A DNA stretch of 64,000 nt, taken from Astrocystis sublimbata. Lineage: Eukaryota; Ascomycota; Sordariomycetes; Xylariales; Xylariaceae. A model generated the notes under the pieces. The model made no database searches. It had not been told where the DNA came from and saw only the letters and a program-made list of their open reading frames with translations. Positions 9,473-23,283 of this stretch are shown here, piece by piece; position 1 is the first letter of the stretch, and each line of letters opens with the position of its first letter. The translations under genes were made by a program, and so were the position numbers. The stretch is from NCBI GenBank assembly GCA_022453515.1, contig JAJNNY010000020.1, positions 558,001-622,000 of the forward strand. Reading direction: 5' to 3'.

Positions 9473-12400
9473 ATGCCAGGCGACAGAATGGAGGCCACGA
9501 TGGGTCTGGGGGCAATCCCCGACACCAGGAGCACATCATTCAATCAGAAGGCAGCTGTTGTTTGGCTTGAGCAGCAGCCCGAGAATCTCCAGTCATCGTA
9601 AGTTTGTGCGAAATTTGTTGTTACTAGGTAGGTCATCGCGTTGCTCACATACTACTGAATAGACTGGCTGCACAAATCTTCGAAGACCTGCTTTCCATGG
9701 CCGCACAGCCCAGGCAGTTTTCCGGGAGCGCCTGCAGTAAGATGTGTGGATTTGTCGAGAACTGCTCCAAATCCGCTTCGTCAGAGCTGAGCGACTTTGC
9801 ATTTGCTCACGCCCGCAGCATCCAGCTGTTCAACTACTTCATCGAGTGGAACGAACAAGATGCCCATAGATCCATGCGTCTTGCGCTTGACTACATCGTC
9901 TCCTCCATCCGCTTCAACCCCGATGTGGAAACTAGCAAGACGATAAAACATAGCATGATATTCAACACCGTCTCCGTCATGACACTCGAGGCTTCCAAGC
10001 CATCGACCAAGTCTTCCATGATTGCCCTTGATCATTTCCTACAGAAGAAGGTTATATATATGAGTGAAGTTTTGGAGATATACAATCTCCTGCACGATTC
10101 ATTCGAGTCTGAACAGGATTCATTTGTATCACGCATCTTCGCTTGGATGGAGAATCAGACTTTATGGACTGTCGCTGGCAAGCTCATAGTCACCATGTTT
10201 ACACAACCTTGTTTTCGAGACGACAAACTTTCTAAGCCGCATCCGAACACCTGGCATAAGCCCATTTTAGCTGGCTTGAGTGCCAACCCGGAGCTTCTTG
10301 AAGCAATCAAAGTCTATATTTTCATACCTCTGTTCAGGACTGATCCAACTTCAACGTTGACGTATCTCGATGAATTGACCTCACTCCAGCGGCTCACAAC
10401 TAATGATAGCGAATCCTGGGACCTCAATGCCATGCTTTGGGTTGCTCTGCTTGAAGCCGGAAAGAAGACTGGTGTGGTGGCAGAGCCAGACTATGATGGT
10501 ATGTGACCATTGTTCGAGCTTAAAATGTGCATCTTTTAACCGGAAGTAGGCTCGAAAAAGAACATGGACTTAACGAAACAGCTTCCATCCCATGTCATGG
10601 ACACTTTACTCTGTCACAAATCTCATGAGGCACGTGCGTCGGGGATGTCCATCCTTATTGCATCGCCATCGACTACGAAGCCGTACGCCCCCGAAACGCT
10701 TGACCTGCTGCAGAAATATCTTCCGTCTTTCCATGAAGATGTTGATCCAAAGATCAGATACGACGTCTTGGGTCACACTAGAAATATGATCCGACGTCTT
10801 CACAATGCTATTGGCATACTTCGAAGAGAACCGCTTCATAAGTCAAAGACCTCGGATGAGAAGGAAAGAGGTCATGGGTATGAAGAGCCAGAGAAGACAC
10901 TGAAAACTGAACACACATCTCAAACTCAACAAGTTCCAACACAAAGCGATGTTGGGATCAAGGCGTCGACAGATATTTTATGCGAACATGAAAAATTCGT
11001 TGAATGGTACACCAATTTCCTGAAGGACGAGCTCATGCCCACGGCGTCATACCAGCGCCACATAACCTCCCTTAGAGCCATGAACTATTTTCTCAAAACA
11101 ATTTTGGGTCAAAATGACGCGAGTTCTATCACACAATGGCCTACAAACCTTTTGGTCGACGATGTATGGTTCCGATCCGTGCTCGACCTGGTTCTAGACC
11201 CGTATGACGACGTCAGAGAAATCGCTACGTCCCTCATCATGTCACTTCAGACTGGAGGGCCAATGTCCGGACCGCCAGATTCAATTCATCGCCTAGGCTC
11301 TACACCCATCGCAGAACTGCGAGTGTTTTGTCAAAAGGCAAATGAGCTTGCCCTCAAGACTGCTCGCGCCGACCACTGTGATGGGGCTGCAAGATCTAAC
11401 CAGCTGCTGTGCCGCTGGAGCTCGAATTTCGATGAGGCATTAGAGGTGCTGAAGGCTGTCTGTTCAAGTCTAGTAGACAAAACATGTTGGGCTGAACAAG
11501 ATCTAGCGAACGCCGTTCTTCAAGCACCAGTGCATGGCGACTTCGCCTCTTTAGGGTAAGCTGATATAATTCAAACCTCTGTGTGCGGTTCTAACCACAG
11601 TCGTAGGTATATTTGGAGCACATTCTCTGGTGTTAAATATGACAAACATCAGTTGACCGCCCTCGACGAGTTCCAGAATCAGGCGATATCGTGCTGCCAA
11701 CGGATTTGGCGGGCCGTTCGACATATTCTATGCGACGATTCCCCCGAGGGCCATTTGCCAGAAGAACTTCAACAAATAGAGGGACTAGATACGAAAGATC
11801 TCTTAAGCTATAGCTTCAGAGCGATACATGAGTCAAGGTAAAGCACGTCAAAGTTATATCACAATCAGCACTGACACTCTATACCTAGTAACTTACTACG
11901 TACCATTGCTCAAAACGCGCGCCACGACCGCAAACAGGGCTTCCTTGCACCTACCCGGCAGAATTATGAGGACATCGGAAATCTCACATTTGATGAGTTG
12001 TCAAACCTTCGGCACAGAGGAGCATTTTCGACTGTCTCTCAGACTTTCACAGTTTGTTGTTCACTGGAGCACTGCATACCATACGGTGAAAACGAAGGCG
12101 TTGATCTGCTGCAGCAGTGGTACGAGGTGAGTCGTTCCCTATTTCCACGTCGGTGTTTTTTCGTGCTGACTCAAATAGGGAGCACTGAACTGCATATATA
12201 CCCAAGCCTCGACGACAAGGAGATCAGCAGGGATACCTGCCATCATTGTCGGCATCTTGGCCTCCAAGAGCGACAGCCCCTCTTTTGACGAGGTTATGGT
12301 CAAGTTACAAAGCATCGCACGACAGCCAGCTTACGTATCCGAGACGGACGGATCTAATCTTGCACAAGTACATGCTCTCAACTGCTTGAAAGACATATTC

Positions 12401-14806
12401 AAAACCTCGTTCTTGAGTAACATAGCCGAGGCTTATCTGACGGATTGCTTGAAGCTAGCCGCGGCAAGCCTCCAGTCGGAAGTGTAAGCCCCGAAGAATC
12501 GAGCGAATGGAGAAGCTTAGCTAACTTCAATAGATGGGCGATTCGTAACTGCGGCCTGTTGCTGCTGCGAAGCTTGATCGATATCCTGATCGGTACGAAT
12601 GAGAACAAAACAGCCACGGAGGCGGGTTGGGACGGCCGAACCGTCAGAATCTCGTACCACAAATATGAGGCACTTCCTTCGCTCCTTGTCGACCTCTTGG
12701 AGTTAGGCAAGGAATCATCTGGTATAACCCTCGGCACGCAGAGGGCGGAAGCAGTGTTCCCAGCGCTGGACATCATCCGCCGGGCTGGCCCCCCCGAGGG
12801 CTATAGTCAGAAGTTGTTTGGCATCATCACTTGGTATCTCGGCAGCCACATATGGCATGTGAGAGAAATCGCAGCAAGGACCATATGCTCATTGCTTCTG
12901 TCGTCGAATTGGCTCCAATCCATCCAGTCACTGATCAGGGAGTCGGGCGAAAGCTCTAACAAGCTACATGGCGCACTTCTTACGCTTCGATTTCTACTTG
13001 AGAGGCTGCTAGAAGTCATGCCTGATGAGCTTTCTGGTACGTCTCAGTTATAAATGAAACTCTGGTATTTTTGCAAGTATGCTGATCTTGTACAGAAAGA
13101 AATGTGACGGTCGTCTACGAGATTCTAGGCAACTTATCAGCATCCAACAGTCGTTTACGCACATGTACAGAAGCCCAAGCGGTCTATGTCGACATCCTCA
13201 ACTTTTTAGAAACAACATGCCAAACAAAGCCAGATGGATTGCGAGGGGAGTCAATAAATATTAGTTCACCCCAGGACTCTGACCAAGCATCACTTGCATT
13301 GCTCAACATAAGAGGCGGTGAAACGATTGTGCGGCAAGCGTTAAGGAAGATGAACGAGGAAGCAACTAATGCTCTAGATGAAGAGCTGAAGGTCGCTTTG
13401 GCAGCCGATATCAACGTTGCCTGCGCAATGCTTGAGACCCTATCAAGCAGTGAACTGCCCCAGACAGACGAGGCTTTATCTCGCTTCGCGACCGTATATC
13501 TGAACGTATGTTTTGAGACCGAAGCTCCAGAACCACGAACTACGGCTTTGGAAGGTTTCGCATCTTTGATCGACACTTTCCTGAAATCTGCGTCCCCGGA
13601 TGATACATTGAGTACCATTCCGACCGAAGAGACATTGCGTGCTCTCTGGCTGGACCTACGCCAGAAACCTATCAATGCAAGCCTTTTAGACGCTATCATA
13701 CGCATCAGTGGCCCTCTTATAGCTATATCGCTCACTCGAGCACAGGGCAAGATTGACGATAGTCTTGCACAACAACTAAGCTGCTGGGGCTCAATGATGA
13801 GCGATGCTGGGATGGCAGACCGGGTACGTCTTACTTGATTTATAACTCTTCGTAAAGAGAAGAATCATGTCAGCTAACTCAAACGCAGACATTTGATACT
13901 CGCATAGCTGCCGTAGAAGCTATCCGATCCCTGTCGATGACTGTAAAGCTCCCTACTAACAATGAATCTAACAACGCCGCCACTCAGACATCCAGCGCTC
14001 ATCTGCCATGGCTTCTCGCACTCTACGACGCGCTTACTGATGACGACATAGACGTCAGAGAGGCAGCTGCCGATGCCGCAAACCCCGTGCTGGGCTCCGC
14101 GCTAGTGCCAGTTGAAGCCGGCGCTCTGCTTCTGCGCTGGCTCGCCGCGCGCTTCCAGCACGACCCCAATTTTCAAATGCATGTGGTTGGACGTATCGCA
14201 GGGCACAACTTCGGCTCATGTTCTTTCATTGCCTCCACAGACGCCACAGAGGTTGAAGGAAACACGGTCGATACAAATGATGGCTCAGATTGGATCGCCG
14301 CAAAGGCCCAGCTGGCAGAGGCCATGCGCTTCGACGACTCGCTGTTCGTTATCGAAGAACACAATCAATATATCGACGAGGTGCGCGAGGCGAAACGCTG
14401 GGCGGACGTGTTCCGACTCTCTACATCGGGTCCAGAAAATACGGGGGATTTGGCTAGGAGTAAGGCATTCCAGGCCCTTGCGAAATGGACGCTTGCGGGC
14501 TTGCGCGCTTTGAGTGAGATCGTGCAAGCTGGGTCTGAAGCGGGCGGTGACGGGCCGCTGGGATGGACGGCGAAACCGCAGGTGTTTGCCATCTGTGCGC
14601 GCGTCTTGATCTGCGCTTCTGCGCTTGCGGGGTCGGAGGGGACTGGCCGGGACCAAGACCAGGAACAAGAGGTGGCGAGAATTGGAGAGGAAATGGGTGT
14701 TCGTGAAGAGGTAGCACAGGAACTGAGCCGGTTTTGGAATTTGGGACGTGGTGATGGAGCTAGAGTTCATGGACTGCTTCTGAAGATGAGTGGGTTAGAA
14801 ACATAG
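9473..14806 (+). CDS. trm732: THADA/Trm732-family tRNA 2'-O-methylation cofactor (9 exons)
   Basis: Exons 9473-9597, 9663-10498, 10550-11555, 11607-11837, 11889-12126, 12179-12483, 12534-13036, 13096-13823 and 13889-14806 join in frame to 1629 residues. The eight introns are 50-65 bp. The protein is an all-helical HEAT/ARM-like repeat. Its DUF2428 core is recognisable from LRHRGAFSTVSQTF (about residue 775), TRRSAGIPAIIVG (about 822), WAIRNCGLLLLRSLID (about 914) and HVREIAARTICSLL. In yeast, Trm732 partners the methyltransferase Trm7 to form Nm32 in the anticodon loop of tRNA-Phe and others; the human relative is THADA. It is longer than yeast Trm732 (about 1420 residues). It lies 612 bp upstream of Las21 on the same strand. 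Confidence 0.92.
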
Positions 14807-15418
14807 AGCGATACCTACTATGCATTATCGAGGTAGATAGAGGGGAACATAGATAGAACAATCCCTCGATCACCCCATCACGTTTTATACAGAGTGGGCG
14901 GGCGCCTTTGACCAATCGTAGATATGTGTAGACATTATCCTTAGGTACTTCCAGCTTTATTGACTTCCAAGTTGAATAGCTGGGCGAATTGCATGTGATA
15001 ATGACAAAATGCGACGGGAACTCTGCAAGTGGGGCAGCCCTATACAAGTCTCGCAGGGCGTTAGCGGGCTCGGTTAGGTGGCACGACCAACCCCAGTCCG
15101 CTGCAGGGGCATGTGCAACAGGGGTCAAAGTCCCCTGAGACCCAGCAACCTGGCCCGCCTGGCACTACCTAGGTAGGTAAGGTAAGCTGGCGTTCGGGGG
15201 TTCGGTGATTGGAGCTGTGACGCCGCCCGAGGTTCAATCCCATCATGACAGCTTCCCTTTCCCGCCATCAAGGTACCAATTCTACTACACCCTTTCTGCT
15301 CAACCATCTGCCCACCGTTGTCGCTCATTTCCCAATTTTCGAAGAATGACGGATTCCCGCCTGAATATCGACTCCCTTGCATGAATGAACGAGAAACGAA
15401 CGCTTTCGACCGTTGGAC
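14807..15418. other. Intergenic between trm732 and las21
   Basis: 612 bp holding the terminator of the upstream gene and the promoter of las21. A CTACCTAGGTAGGTAAGGTAAG palindromic stretch lies near 15165-15186. Confidence 0.6.
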
Positions 15419-18400
15419 ATGCCCCGTAAACATGTCGTCCCCTTCTCGACGATCCTGCTTGTCGCAGCCAACTTACTTTTGCCCGTGGCCATCTTGATCT
15501 TTGCCATTGGTTTCTTTCCCTATAAACCCTTTCTGCCCGGCCTCGCCCGCCATGAAGACCTGACATACGGGTCGCCTCCCGATGCGCCGTTCAATAAGCT
15601 GATCTTCATGGTCGTCGATGCTTTGCGCAGGTAGAGAGACCTCCCCGTTCATTGAGACAACAGTCAACTGACTTGCGCTGCGATCCACAGCGACTTTGTT
15701 TACCTTGACGGCTCTGGCTTCGAATACACTCGAAGGTTAGTTACCTACAACCTGAGTCGGCCCTGTTGCCCCTTTGCTGACGTCTGTGCAGCTTGATCAA
15801 CGATGGCGTAGCCATACCATTTACCGCCCATGCGACATCCCCCACCATCACCATGCCGCGCATCAAGGCCATGACCACCGGCACGACGCCCTCCTTCCTC
15901 GACGCCATCCTGAGCTTCGACGAGGCCGACACCTCCTCGACCCTCGCGTCCCAAGACACCTGGCTCGCCCAGATGAAAGCGAAGGACACCGGGAAGCTGA
16001 TCATGTACGGCGACGACACCTGGCTGAAGCTCTTCCCCGCCACCTTCGACCGCGCCGAGGGCACGACGAGCTTCTTCGTCTCCGACTTCACCGAGGTCGA
16101 CAACAACGTGACGCGACACATCGCCGACGAGCTGCGCAACGACGACTGGAACACCATGGTCCTGCACTACCTTGGACTCGACCACATCGGCCACAAGACG
16201 GGCCCGCGGGGCCAGCACATGATCCCGAAGCAGCGTGAGATGGACGGAATAGTGCGCCAGATCTACGGCGCCATGGAAGCCAATGCGCATCTGCAGTCGA
16301 CCCTGCTCGTGCTGTGCGGAGACCATGGCATGAACGATGCAGGCAACCACGGGGCCTCGTCTCCTGGCGAGACTTCGGCTGCGTTGGTGTTCTTCTCTCC
16401 AAAACTGAAGAGTATCCAGGGAGATACGAAAGCCCCGGCCCAGCCTGTCGATGACTTTCAGTATTATTCCACCGTTGAACAGTCCGATCTAGCGCCCACT
16501 CTTGCTGCTCTTCTTGGCTTTCCTGTGCCGAAAAACAGTCTTGGGGCGTTCATCGCGGAATTCCTGCCTCTTTGGCCTGAGTGTAAGTAGACAAGAAATG
16601 GTCCTATCATGCAAGGGCTAATATGGAAGCCTCCCAGCTCGCGATCAACTGCAGATCCTCATTCGCAACGCAAGGCAGATTCTCGCGATTGTGACTGCTA
16701 CTCTAGGAGCTTCGTTCGCAGAGGGTACGGCAATTGACCAGGAATGTCTGAACCCAAGCTCCTCGGCTGCTGAGCTAGTTTGCGAGTGGCGCAAGCTCAG
16801 CGACGTTGCCACACGTTCGCCAGCCGACGAGGCTCTTCATCAAGAATCGGTCTCTGACATTTCAAAGGTGGGTGCACATATACCCATACTCGACACCTCC
16901 TACCTATTATCTACCCTTGAGTCATATACTTACACGACTTCTGCACTAGTGGCTTTCGAAAGCACAGCTTCTGATGAGCACCATGGCTAGCGACTATGAT
17001 CTCGATAAGCTCTCCTTGGGCGGAGGTATCGCAGCTGCTGCGGCACTTGCCGCTGGAACAGCTACGGTTCTGTCGACTAAGATGACCTGGTCGAACATCC
17101 GGAGTCTCATTCCTTTTCTCTCGATCACGATCCTCTATGGCGTGATGATGTTTGCCAGCAGCTATGTTGAAGAAGAGCAACACTTCTGGTATTGGTCAAC
17201 GACGGCATGGCTATTCTATCTCATTGTCCCAAGGTATACTTCCTCCAGCCACCTTAACTACCGAATCTCACTCCTAACCTTGACGCAGGGCGCCGAAGAC
17301 AGCCAAGAAATACATCATCATGACGCTCTTCGGTCTAGGCGCCATGAGACTGACCCGCAGCTGGAACCAGACGGGCCAAAAGTTCGCCGGCGAACCAGAC
17401 ATCGTCACCATGTTCCTGCTCTCATCCCCCACGCTCCTGTGGGCTTTAGTCTGGACCACGTACGCGCTCGTCAGCCGGGAGCTTCTGAACGACTTGGACG
17501 GGATCCCGTCTGTGATCGCGGGCTCGGCGGTCGCAGGCGTCGTGACCGCCGCTGTGTCCTTCAAGCTTACCTTCACAAGACACGACGCCCCTGAGCTCGT
17601 CGTCGGGCTCGCGAGCACGGTTGCTGATTTCTTCGATGGCGCGTCTCTTGTGGCGCAGGCGCGCGCTGTGTTCTTGGGCCTGGGGCTCATGGCGCTTTAT
17701 CCGGCGTATATGCTGTGTTTCCAGCCGGGGAGGAAGTCTAGGAGGCAAGGTAAGCAAACACCAGCACGCAATTTCTCTTGCCAGTAATTCCAATATTTCC
17801 TATTATATCTACTGACTGGCTAACACTTTTTTCTTTTTACTCATCTACAGCCCTCCACATCCTCCACCACCTCTACACGCTCCTCGCGCTCACGCAATCG
17901 CGCGCCACCAACGCGCCGCTATTCTTGCTCTTCCGCGGCCTCTACTACCTACTGCACGAACTCGATCTCTCGCCTGTCGAAGTCACGACTTCAACTCTGC
18001 TGCTGCAGTATGCGGCGTTTTTTGGTATGGGGGGCTCGAATGCCTTTACGGGCATCGATTTGAGCAGTGCGTATAATGGTGTTAGTGATTTTAATGTTTT
18101 TGTCGTGGGTGTGTTGACTTTTGTCGGGAATTGGGCGGGCGCGGTGTGGTGGGTTGGGGCGGGGGGGTTGTTGGTTTTGGGGAGGGGGGAGGCTGTTGGT
18201 GAAGGGATTAGAGGAAAAGGGGGAGAGGGAAAAGAAGGCGGCTTCACGCAACACGCCTCGCTCATGACGTTCTTCGCGGCGGCGAGCCTGGGTGCCGTGA
18301 TGGCGGCGTGCGCGGCACTGAGGACCCATCTGTTTATTTGGACTGTGTTTTCGCCGAAGTATTTGTATAGCATGGCCTGGAGCCTCGGGCAGCATTTGGT

Positions 18401-18449
18401 TGTTAATATGGGGTTGGGGGGGTTGCTTTATTGGTTGGGGAGGGGGTGA
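15419..18449 (+). CDS. las21: GPI ethanolamine phosphate transferase 2 (Las21/Gpi7/PIG-G type), 8 exons
   Basis: Exons 15419-15630, 15691-15735, 15792-16582, 16638-16867, 16950-17233, 17289-17749 and 17851-18449 join in frame to 873 residues; exon 2 is a 45-bp microexon (seven exons found, so read the call as seven if no further intron is shown). An N-terminal signal anchor is followed by an alkaline-phosphatase-superfamily lumenal domain. Its metal and nucleophile motifs are VVDALRSDF (about 66-74), SPTITMPRIKAMTTG (about 102-116), DHIGH (about 216) and GDHGMNDAGNHG (about 261). The C-terminal half is multi-spanning. The family adds ethanolamine phosphate to the second mannose of the GPI anchor in the ER. 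The next gene, Smp3, adds the fourth mannose to the same lipid. Confidence 0.93.
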
Positions 18450-20950
18450 TGTTGATTGTTCGATACTATACTATACATAGAGAATTCAAGCTACAGTACA
18501 ATGATATTGTCGATGTAGAATATCGAGACACACGCTTGGTCGAGGTATTTGCTTATGTTGACTTCTTGTGAAGGTTGGTATTGTTAGGGAGGAATGGTCT
18601 TTTGATACTTGCATGACCTTGGGGTGCCGAGACATTGCGTTATCTGGGCATGGCTTGAAGAGGTAGATATTTAATTCAATTTTATTACGGTGATAGGAAA
18701 ATCTGCGTGGACACGGATGTTCCAAGTTCAGATAAGAGGTGAGACATATACTTACTATAGATATGAAGTACTTTTGATTATTGGGCCTCATTGAGTTGCG
18801 CAAAGCGTAAGGTTGTGTTCATTCATTCAGCCTTGTGGCTCTCTTTCCGCCAAGTCATGCCAAGCACCCATTGCTGGACAGGTGTCCATGCAAGCAGGTA
18901 AGGATCCACAGGGAGTCCTACAGTGACATTCAGCAAATACATGTAGTAAGATGCCGGTAATCCTCAGTTCCATCCCGCTATGCATGTATTCCTTTCGCTT
19001 TAGGAAGATCGAGAATTACGTGTGAGATGGCGACATAATCAGATCTATTGAAAGTTTATGGGCTTTCAAACTACTCGAGTAGAATGGCGCCCTAATGTAC
19101 AGTACATACGGAGTACGCTAAACGGCTCTAGGGATTGAAAAGATCATGAGACCTTGATCACCCGTTATCTTGGTGTGTTTGTGTGTGTCTGCCCTCCAAA
19201 CACGCATTCATTCCAAGCCAGTGATAACATGCGACTGTGGAACGTGGCACACAATCTAGATGAGGATCGTATTCGGGTTGGAATTGGGGGTTGTTTTTCC
19301 CTATCCTGCTTATGCTTACCAGGTATTGGGTGTGGTTAGGTATCTGACGATGTCCTATATGCGCACCGACATATTGCCATGTTGTATTAATCTATCTATT
19401 TGAACCTCGAGAGAGGTGGACGGGCGCAACGGGATCGGGATCGGACATGTCTTGGTAGCCCGTCCGTTAACGCCGTAGTAAGGAAACACAGTATGTATGT
19501 TGTTGACCTTGGCCTTTTGAGATGCGAGTATTCGCGCCACCAGGGGCATTACTATTACTGTATTGTGTAGGGTGTCAGATGAGTTGGAGTAGGTAAGACC
19601 TGATGTTGCAGAAACGGGCTCCATGCACAATTTCAGTAATGTAGCGTTTGATTTATCACGAACCACACAGCTTGATTGCATCGCGTGCCATCATGTGATG
19701 GGTTCAAGACAACCAATGGATCTCTATCCCCAGGTCAGACTCACTCGGGACTCGGTCAGTTTCGATACAACTCAGGTGTAAGTGACTTACTACTAGGTGC
19801 CATGACATGCACACAATTGCGATCAGTGCTGCTGCACTTGAATATATATAGAGATCTGCCGTGAGGTAGCACGGATCTGGCTAGCAAGAAAAGCTTAATG
19901 GGCTTAATGGCTTGCAGGTTCTAGCTTGGCGGCCCCTTTCGAAGTACCAAAACGGGCCGCCGAATATGACAAATGCAGATATTGCCGGGTCCCAAATGAG
20001 AAATGCCAGGTGGGAAAATGACACGGGTCGCCATCGTAGAGGACCCCAACCCACTCCAGCAGCACATGGCCACTCCCGGGTTTTAGTTCAAGCCAACTAC
20101 AGTATGTAGACCAACAATAACAAGATCATCATCATCGACTTACTTAGTATGAAATCTGATGGTGCTAGTCGGTGGGTGGTGCTGTTCCGGTGCACCCTAA
20201 TGGCGATATCAATCAAATCAGTCGACCACCATTTGATTTCCATCTTGAGCTAACACTATTTGGGTATTAAACTTGGTCTGTCAAGTCAGGCTGAGGTGAG
20301 GTTTGACAGACAGACACCTGCAGACAGGGGGGGCCCAACGCCAACGCTACGGTACGGTACCCTAGGGATCGACCTAAGGTATGTGTCAGTCATCAACATC
20401 CACCCATCGATCCATCCCGTCCCTTCCACTTCCATCCTTATCTTTTTCTGGCGAACCTGTCATCCTATCAACAACAACCCAGCCTGGTCCTAGTTCTTTT
20501 CGATTCAGAAGCCTGCCTTTTTCCACCTTGCATCCTTTCTTCAGCGAGTAGCTAGCTATCGTTTCGACCTTTACTTTACACCCGCGAACGCCCTTTGCGC
20601 CATGCCAACCGTGTCCCCAACTGGACTTGCCCGTAGCGTATCATAATAATAGCCCAGCTGTTCCGCCGATTACGAACAGAAGTCAGTCCCACCGCAGCCT
20701 CTCGTCCCTGTCGAGTAGCGTACCGTACCGTACCGAACCGCACTGCACTGCACCTGCACCGTACCTATCCATACGATCCATCGACCGGTAGTCGCATACG
20801 CCGAATCCCTGTCGCATACGTTTACCTACTCTGCCGCATCCCCCGTGCGCGCGAGCGACCGCGACACCATTTCCTGTGTCCCCCCGTTTGCGACGTCGCA
20901 AAGCTCGCCTCGCATGCGAGTAAACACATTCCCCTAACCAGGGAAATACC
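18450..20950. other. Intergenic, 2.5 kb, no gene seen
   Basis: Only short, non-conserved frames are present. GGTACGGTACC-type repeats occur near 20350 and 20720-20765 in the long leader region of smp3. I saw no tRNA or other structural RNA. Confidence 0.55.
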
Positions 20951-22699
20951 ATGTGGCGGCGCACACGCTTGCTCCTGGTGCTGGTCCAACTCTGGTTTGC
21001 CCTGTCCCCGAGCTACCTGCATCCCGACGAGAACTTCCAGGGCCCCGAGGTCATCGCCGGCCAGATCTTCAAATACCCCGTGCGACTGACCTGGGAGTTC
21101 ACGAGCGACCACCCCATCCGGAGCGTCTTCCCGCTATGGCCCGTCTACGGCCTGCCCATGCTGCTGCTGCGCTGGCTGTGGATCGGTAACGGCAACGACG
21201 GCGAGATCCCGCCCATCGCCGTCTTCTGGACCCTGCGCGTGCTGATGTTCATCACCAGCTTCGTGCTCGAGGACTGGGCCATCCACGAGCTCGTGCCGCG
21301 CCGGCATAGACCTGTCGCTGCTCTGCTGGTCGCCTCGTCCTACGTCACCTGGACCTTCCAGACGCATACCTTTTCGAATTCGATCGAGACGCTGGTCGTG
21401 CTGTGGAGCTTGGTCTTGATCATGCGCATCAAGGGCAATCCTGTAAGTACGAACTCTGCACTAAAAAAGTCTATATCACCATGGACAGGCAATCTGCGCG
21501 ATCATCAACGGAGTGATACTAATAGGTCCCTCTCAGCAATCTTCTTGCATTTTAGCGTCGGCCATGCTTGGCATCGTTTGTGTCTTCGGCTTCTTTAATA
21601 GAATCACATTTCCTGCTTTTCTAATAATACCTGGGCTTCGTTTAATACCCCATTTCATTAATAAGTAAGTGGCCCGCTTGTCGCTGTCCAAGAAGACGAC
21701 ATGTACTACGATACGCCATGCGATTCTAACCTGCGCTTTTGCTCCAGACCTTTATCTCTTATCGTGATGACCACCACGGCCTTGTTTACGACTCTAATTG
21801 CGATCTCACTCGATACCGCCTTCTACACGCCACACTCGATATCATGGACGGATCTCTACCGAAACCCCGTCCTGACGCCGTGGAATAATTTGCGATATAA
21901 CATATCGCCCTCCAACCTTGCACAGCACGGGCTTCACCCCTGGTACCAGCACCTGCTCGTCAACCTACCGACGCTCATTGGCCCGGCCGTCACACTACTC
22001 TTCGCCAAGCCGTACCTCTCTCTACGCTTCGAGTCCGCCGTTTCGGGGATCCTAGTCTTGTCGATTTTCCAGCACCAAGAAGCTCGGTTCCTGCTCCCAA
22101 CGATACCGCTACTGCTCTCGTCGGTGCAGCTGCCGAGAAACGGCAGGGTTATGAAACTATGGTTAGGCGCTTGGGTGGTGTTCAACGCCGTATTGGGCCT
22201 TCTCATGGGCGTGTACCACCAAGGCGGGATCGTGCCGGCGCAAGTTTTCCTCTCCAAGCAGCCGGACGCGACGCAGGCGATATGGTGGAAGACCTACATG
22301 CCTCCGATCTGGCTGCTGAACGGCAAGAACGAGGTCCTTACCACGCGGGACGTGTCAGGGGGTATGTCGGGCGAGACATTGCTGGAAGAACTAGATCGCA
22401 TAGCGACATGCGACACGCCTGCCGACAGGCGCAACCACCTCGAGTACCTGAAGGAGAAGAACGGCACATACCTGATCGCGCCGCTGTCGACGACGTGGCT
22501 GGATCCGTACCTGGAGAATAAAGGGTTGGATGGGTTACGGTTTAGGGAGGTCTGGCGGTATAGGAAACATCTGAATCTGGATGATCTGGATTGGGCCGAG
22601 GACGGCGTCTGGGAGACGCTGAGACGGGTTATAGGGAGACGAGGGCTGGTGGCTTGGAGGGTCACGAAGAGCTGTGGTCGCGGCCGCGGATTGTCATGA
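20951..22699 (+). CDS. smp3: GPI mannosyltransferase 4 (Smp3/PIG-Z type), 3 exons
   Basis: Exons 20951-21442, 21537-21664 and 21748-22699 join in frame to 523 residues. The first lumenal loop contains [14 protein letters not shown] (H24-E27), the GT22 family signature that uses dolichol-phosphate mannose. The rest is multi-spanning membrane protein with [24 protein letters not shown], and [13 protein letters not shown], all typical of this family. Smp3 adds the fourth, side-branch mannose to the GPI core in the ER, which is essential in yeast because it precedes transfer of ethanolamine phosphate to the third mannose. It lies about 2.5 kb downstream of las21 on the same strand. Confidence 0.92.
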
Positions 22700-23283
22700 T
22701 GTGATGGGGAAATACATACATAGTAGTAAATACTTATCTATGAACCAGATGAAAAGGAAATAAAAAAGGGAAAATTTCAATGTTCAAAATAAAAGAAAGA
22801 AAGAAAAAGCGTCAGCATTCCACTTTATTAATCCTCGGATTCGGCTTTGGGATCCGAGTTGGCTTGGCTGCTGGGCAGTCTGGTTCGGCAAGCCTGTTCC
22901 GAGTGAAGCCATAGAACGCAGTTGTTCGGTGCATATAGTGTGGTGAACAGTGTTATATCTGGTATGGACTGTGCTATCAGAGCAGGTGGGATAGAACGGC
23001 CCTACTTGTTTGCGGGGAGCTTTTGTGTAGTATAATAATGGTAGATCTTTTGCTAAAATGTAGTACTAGATGTATTAATCGAAAGTAGGATACCGTCTTG
23101 GTCAAGTGTTGCTCGCCACCGAGGCTCAACAGAAGGCCCCAGATGCCTAGCTGCTTCGTGGCCGGAGTATCGCGAGATCGATCGGGAGAAGAGTCGTCTC
23201 TGGCCTTTCCTCACGGCGTAGCGTGCAGCTCTCTCTCCTCCAGACGTAGCATCGGCGAGCGTCGAGTCCCCAGCCACTCCAAC

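Noticed and set aside
15225..15245. GGTTCAATCC resembling a tRNA B box
   Set aside because: No A box, acceptor stem or anticodon arm at the right spacing on either side.
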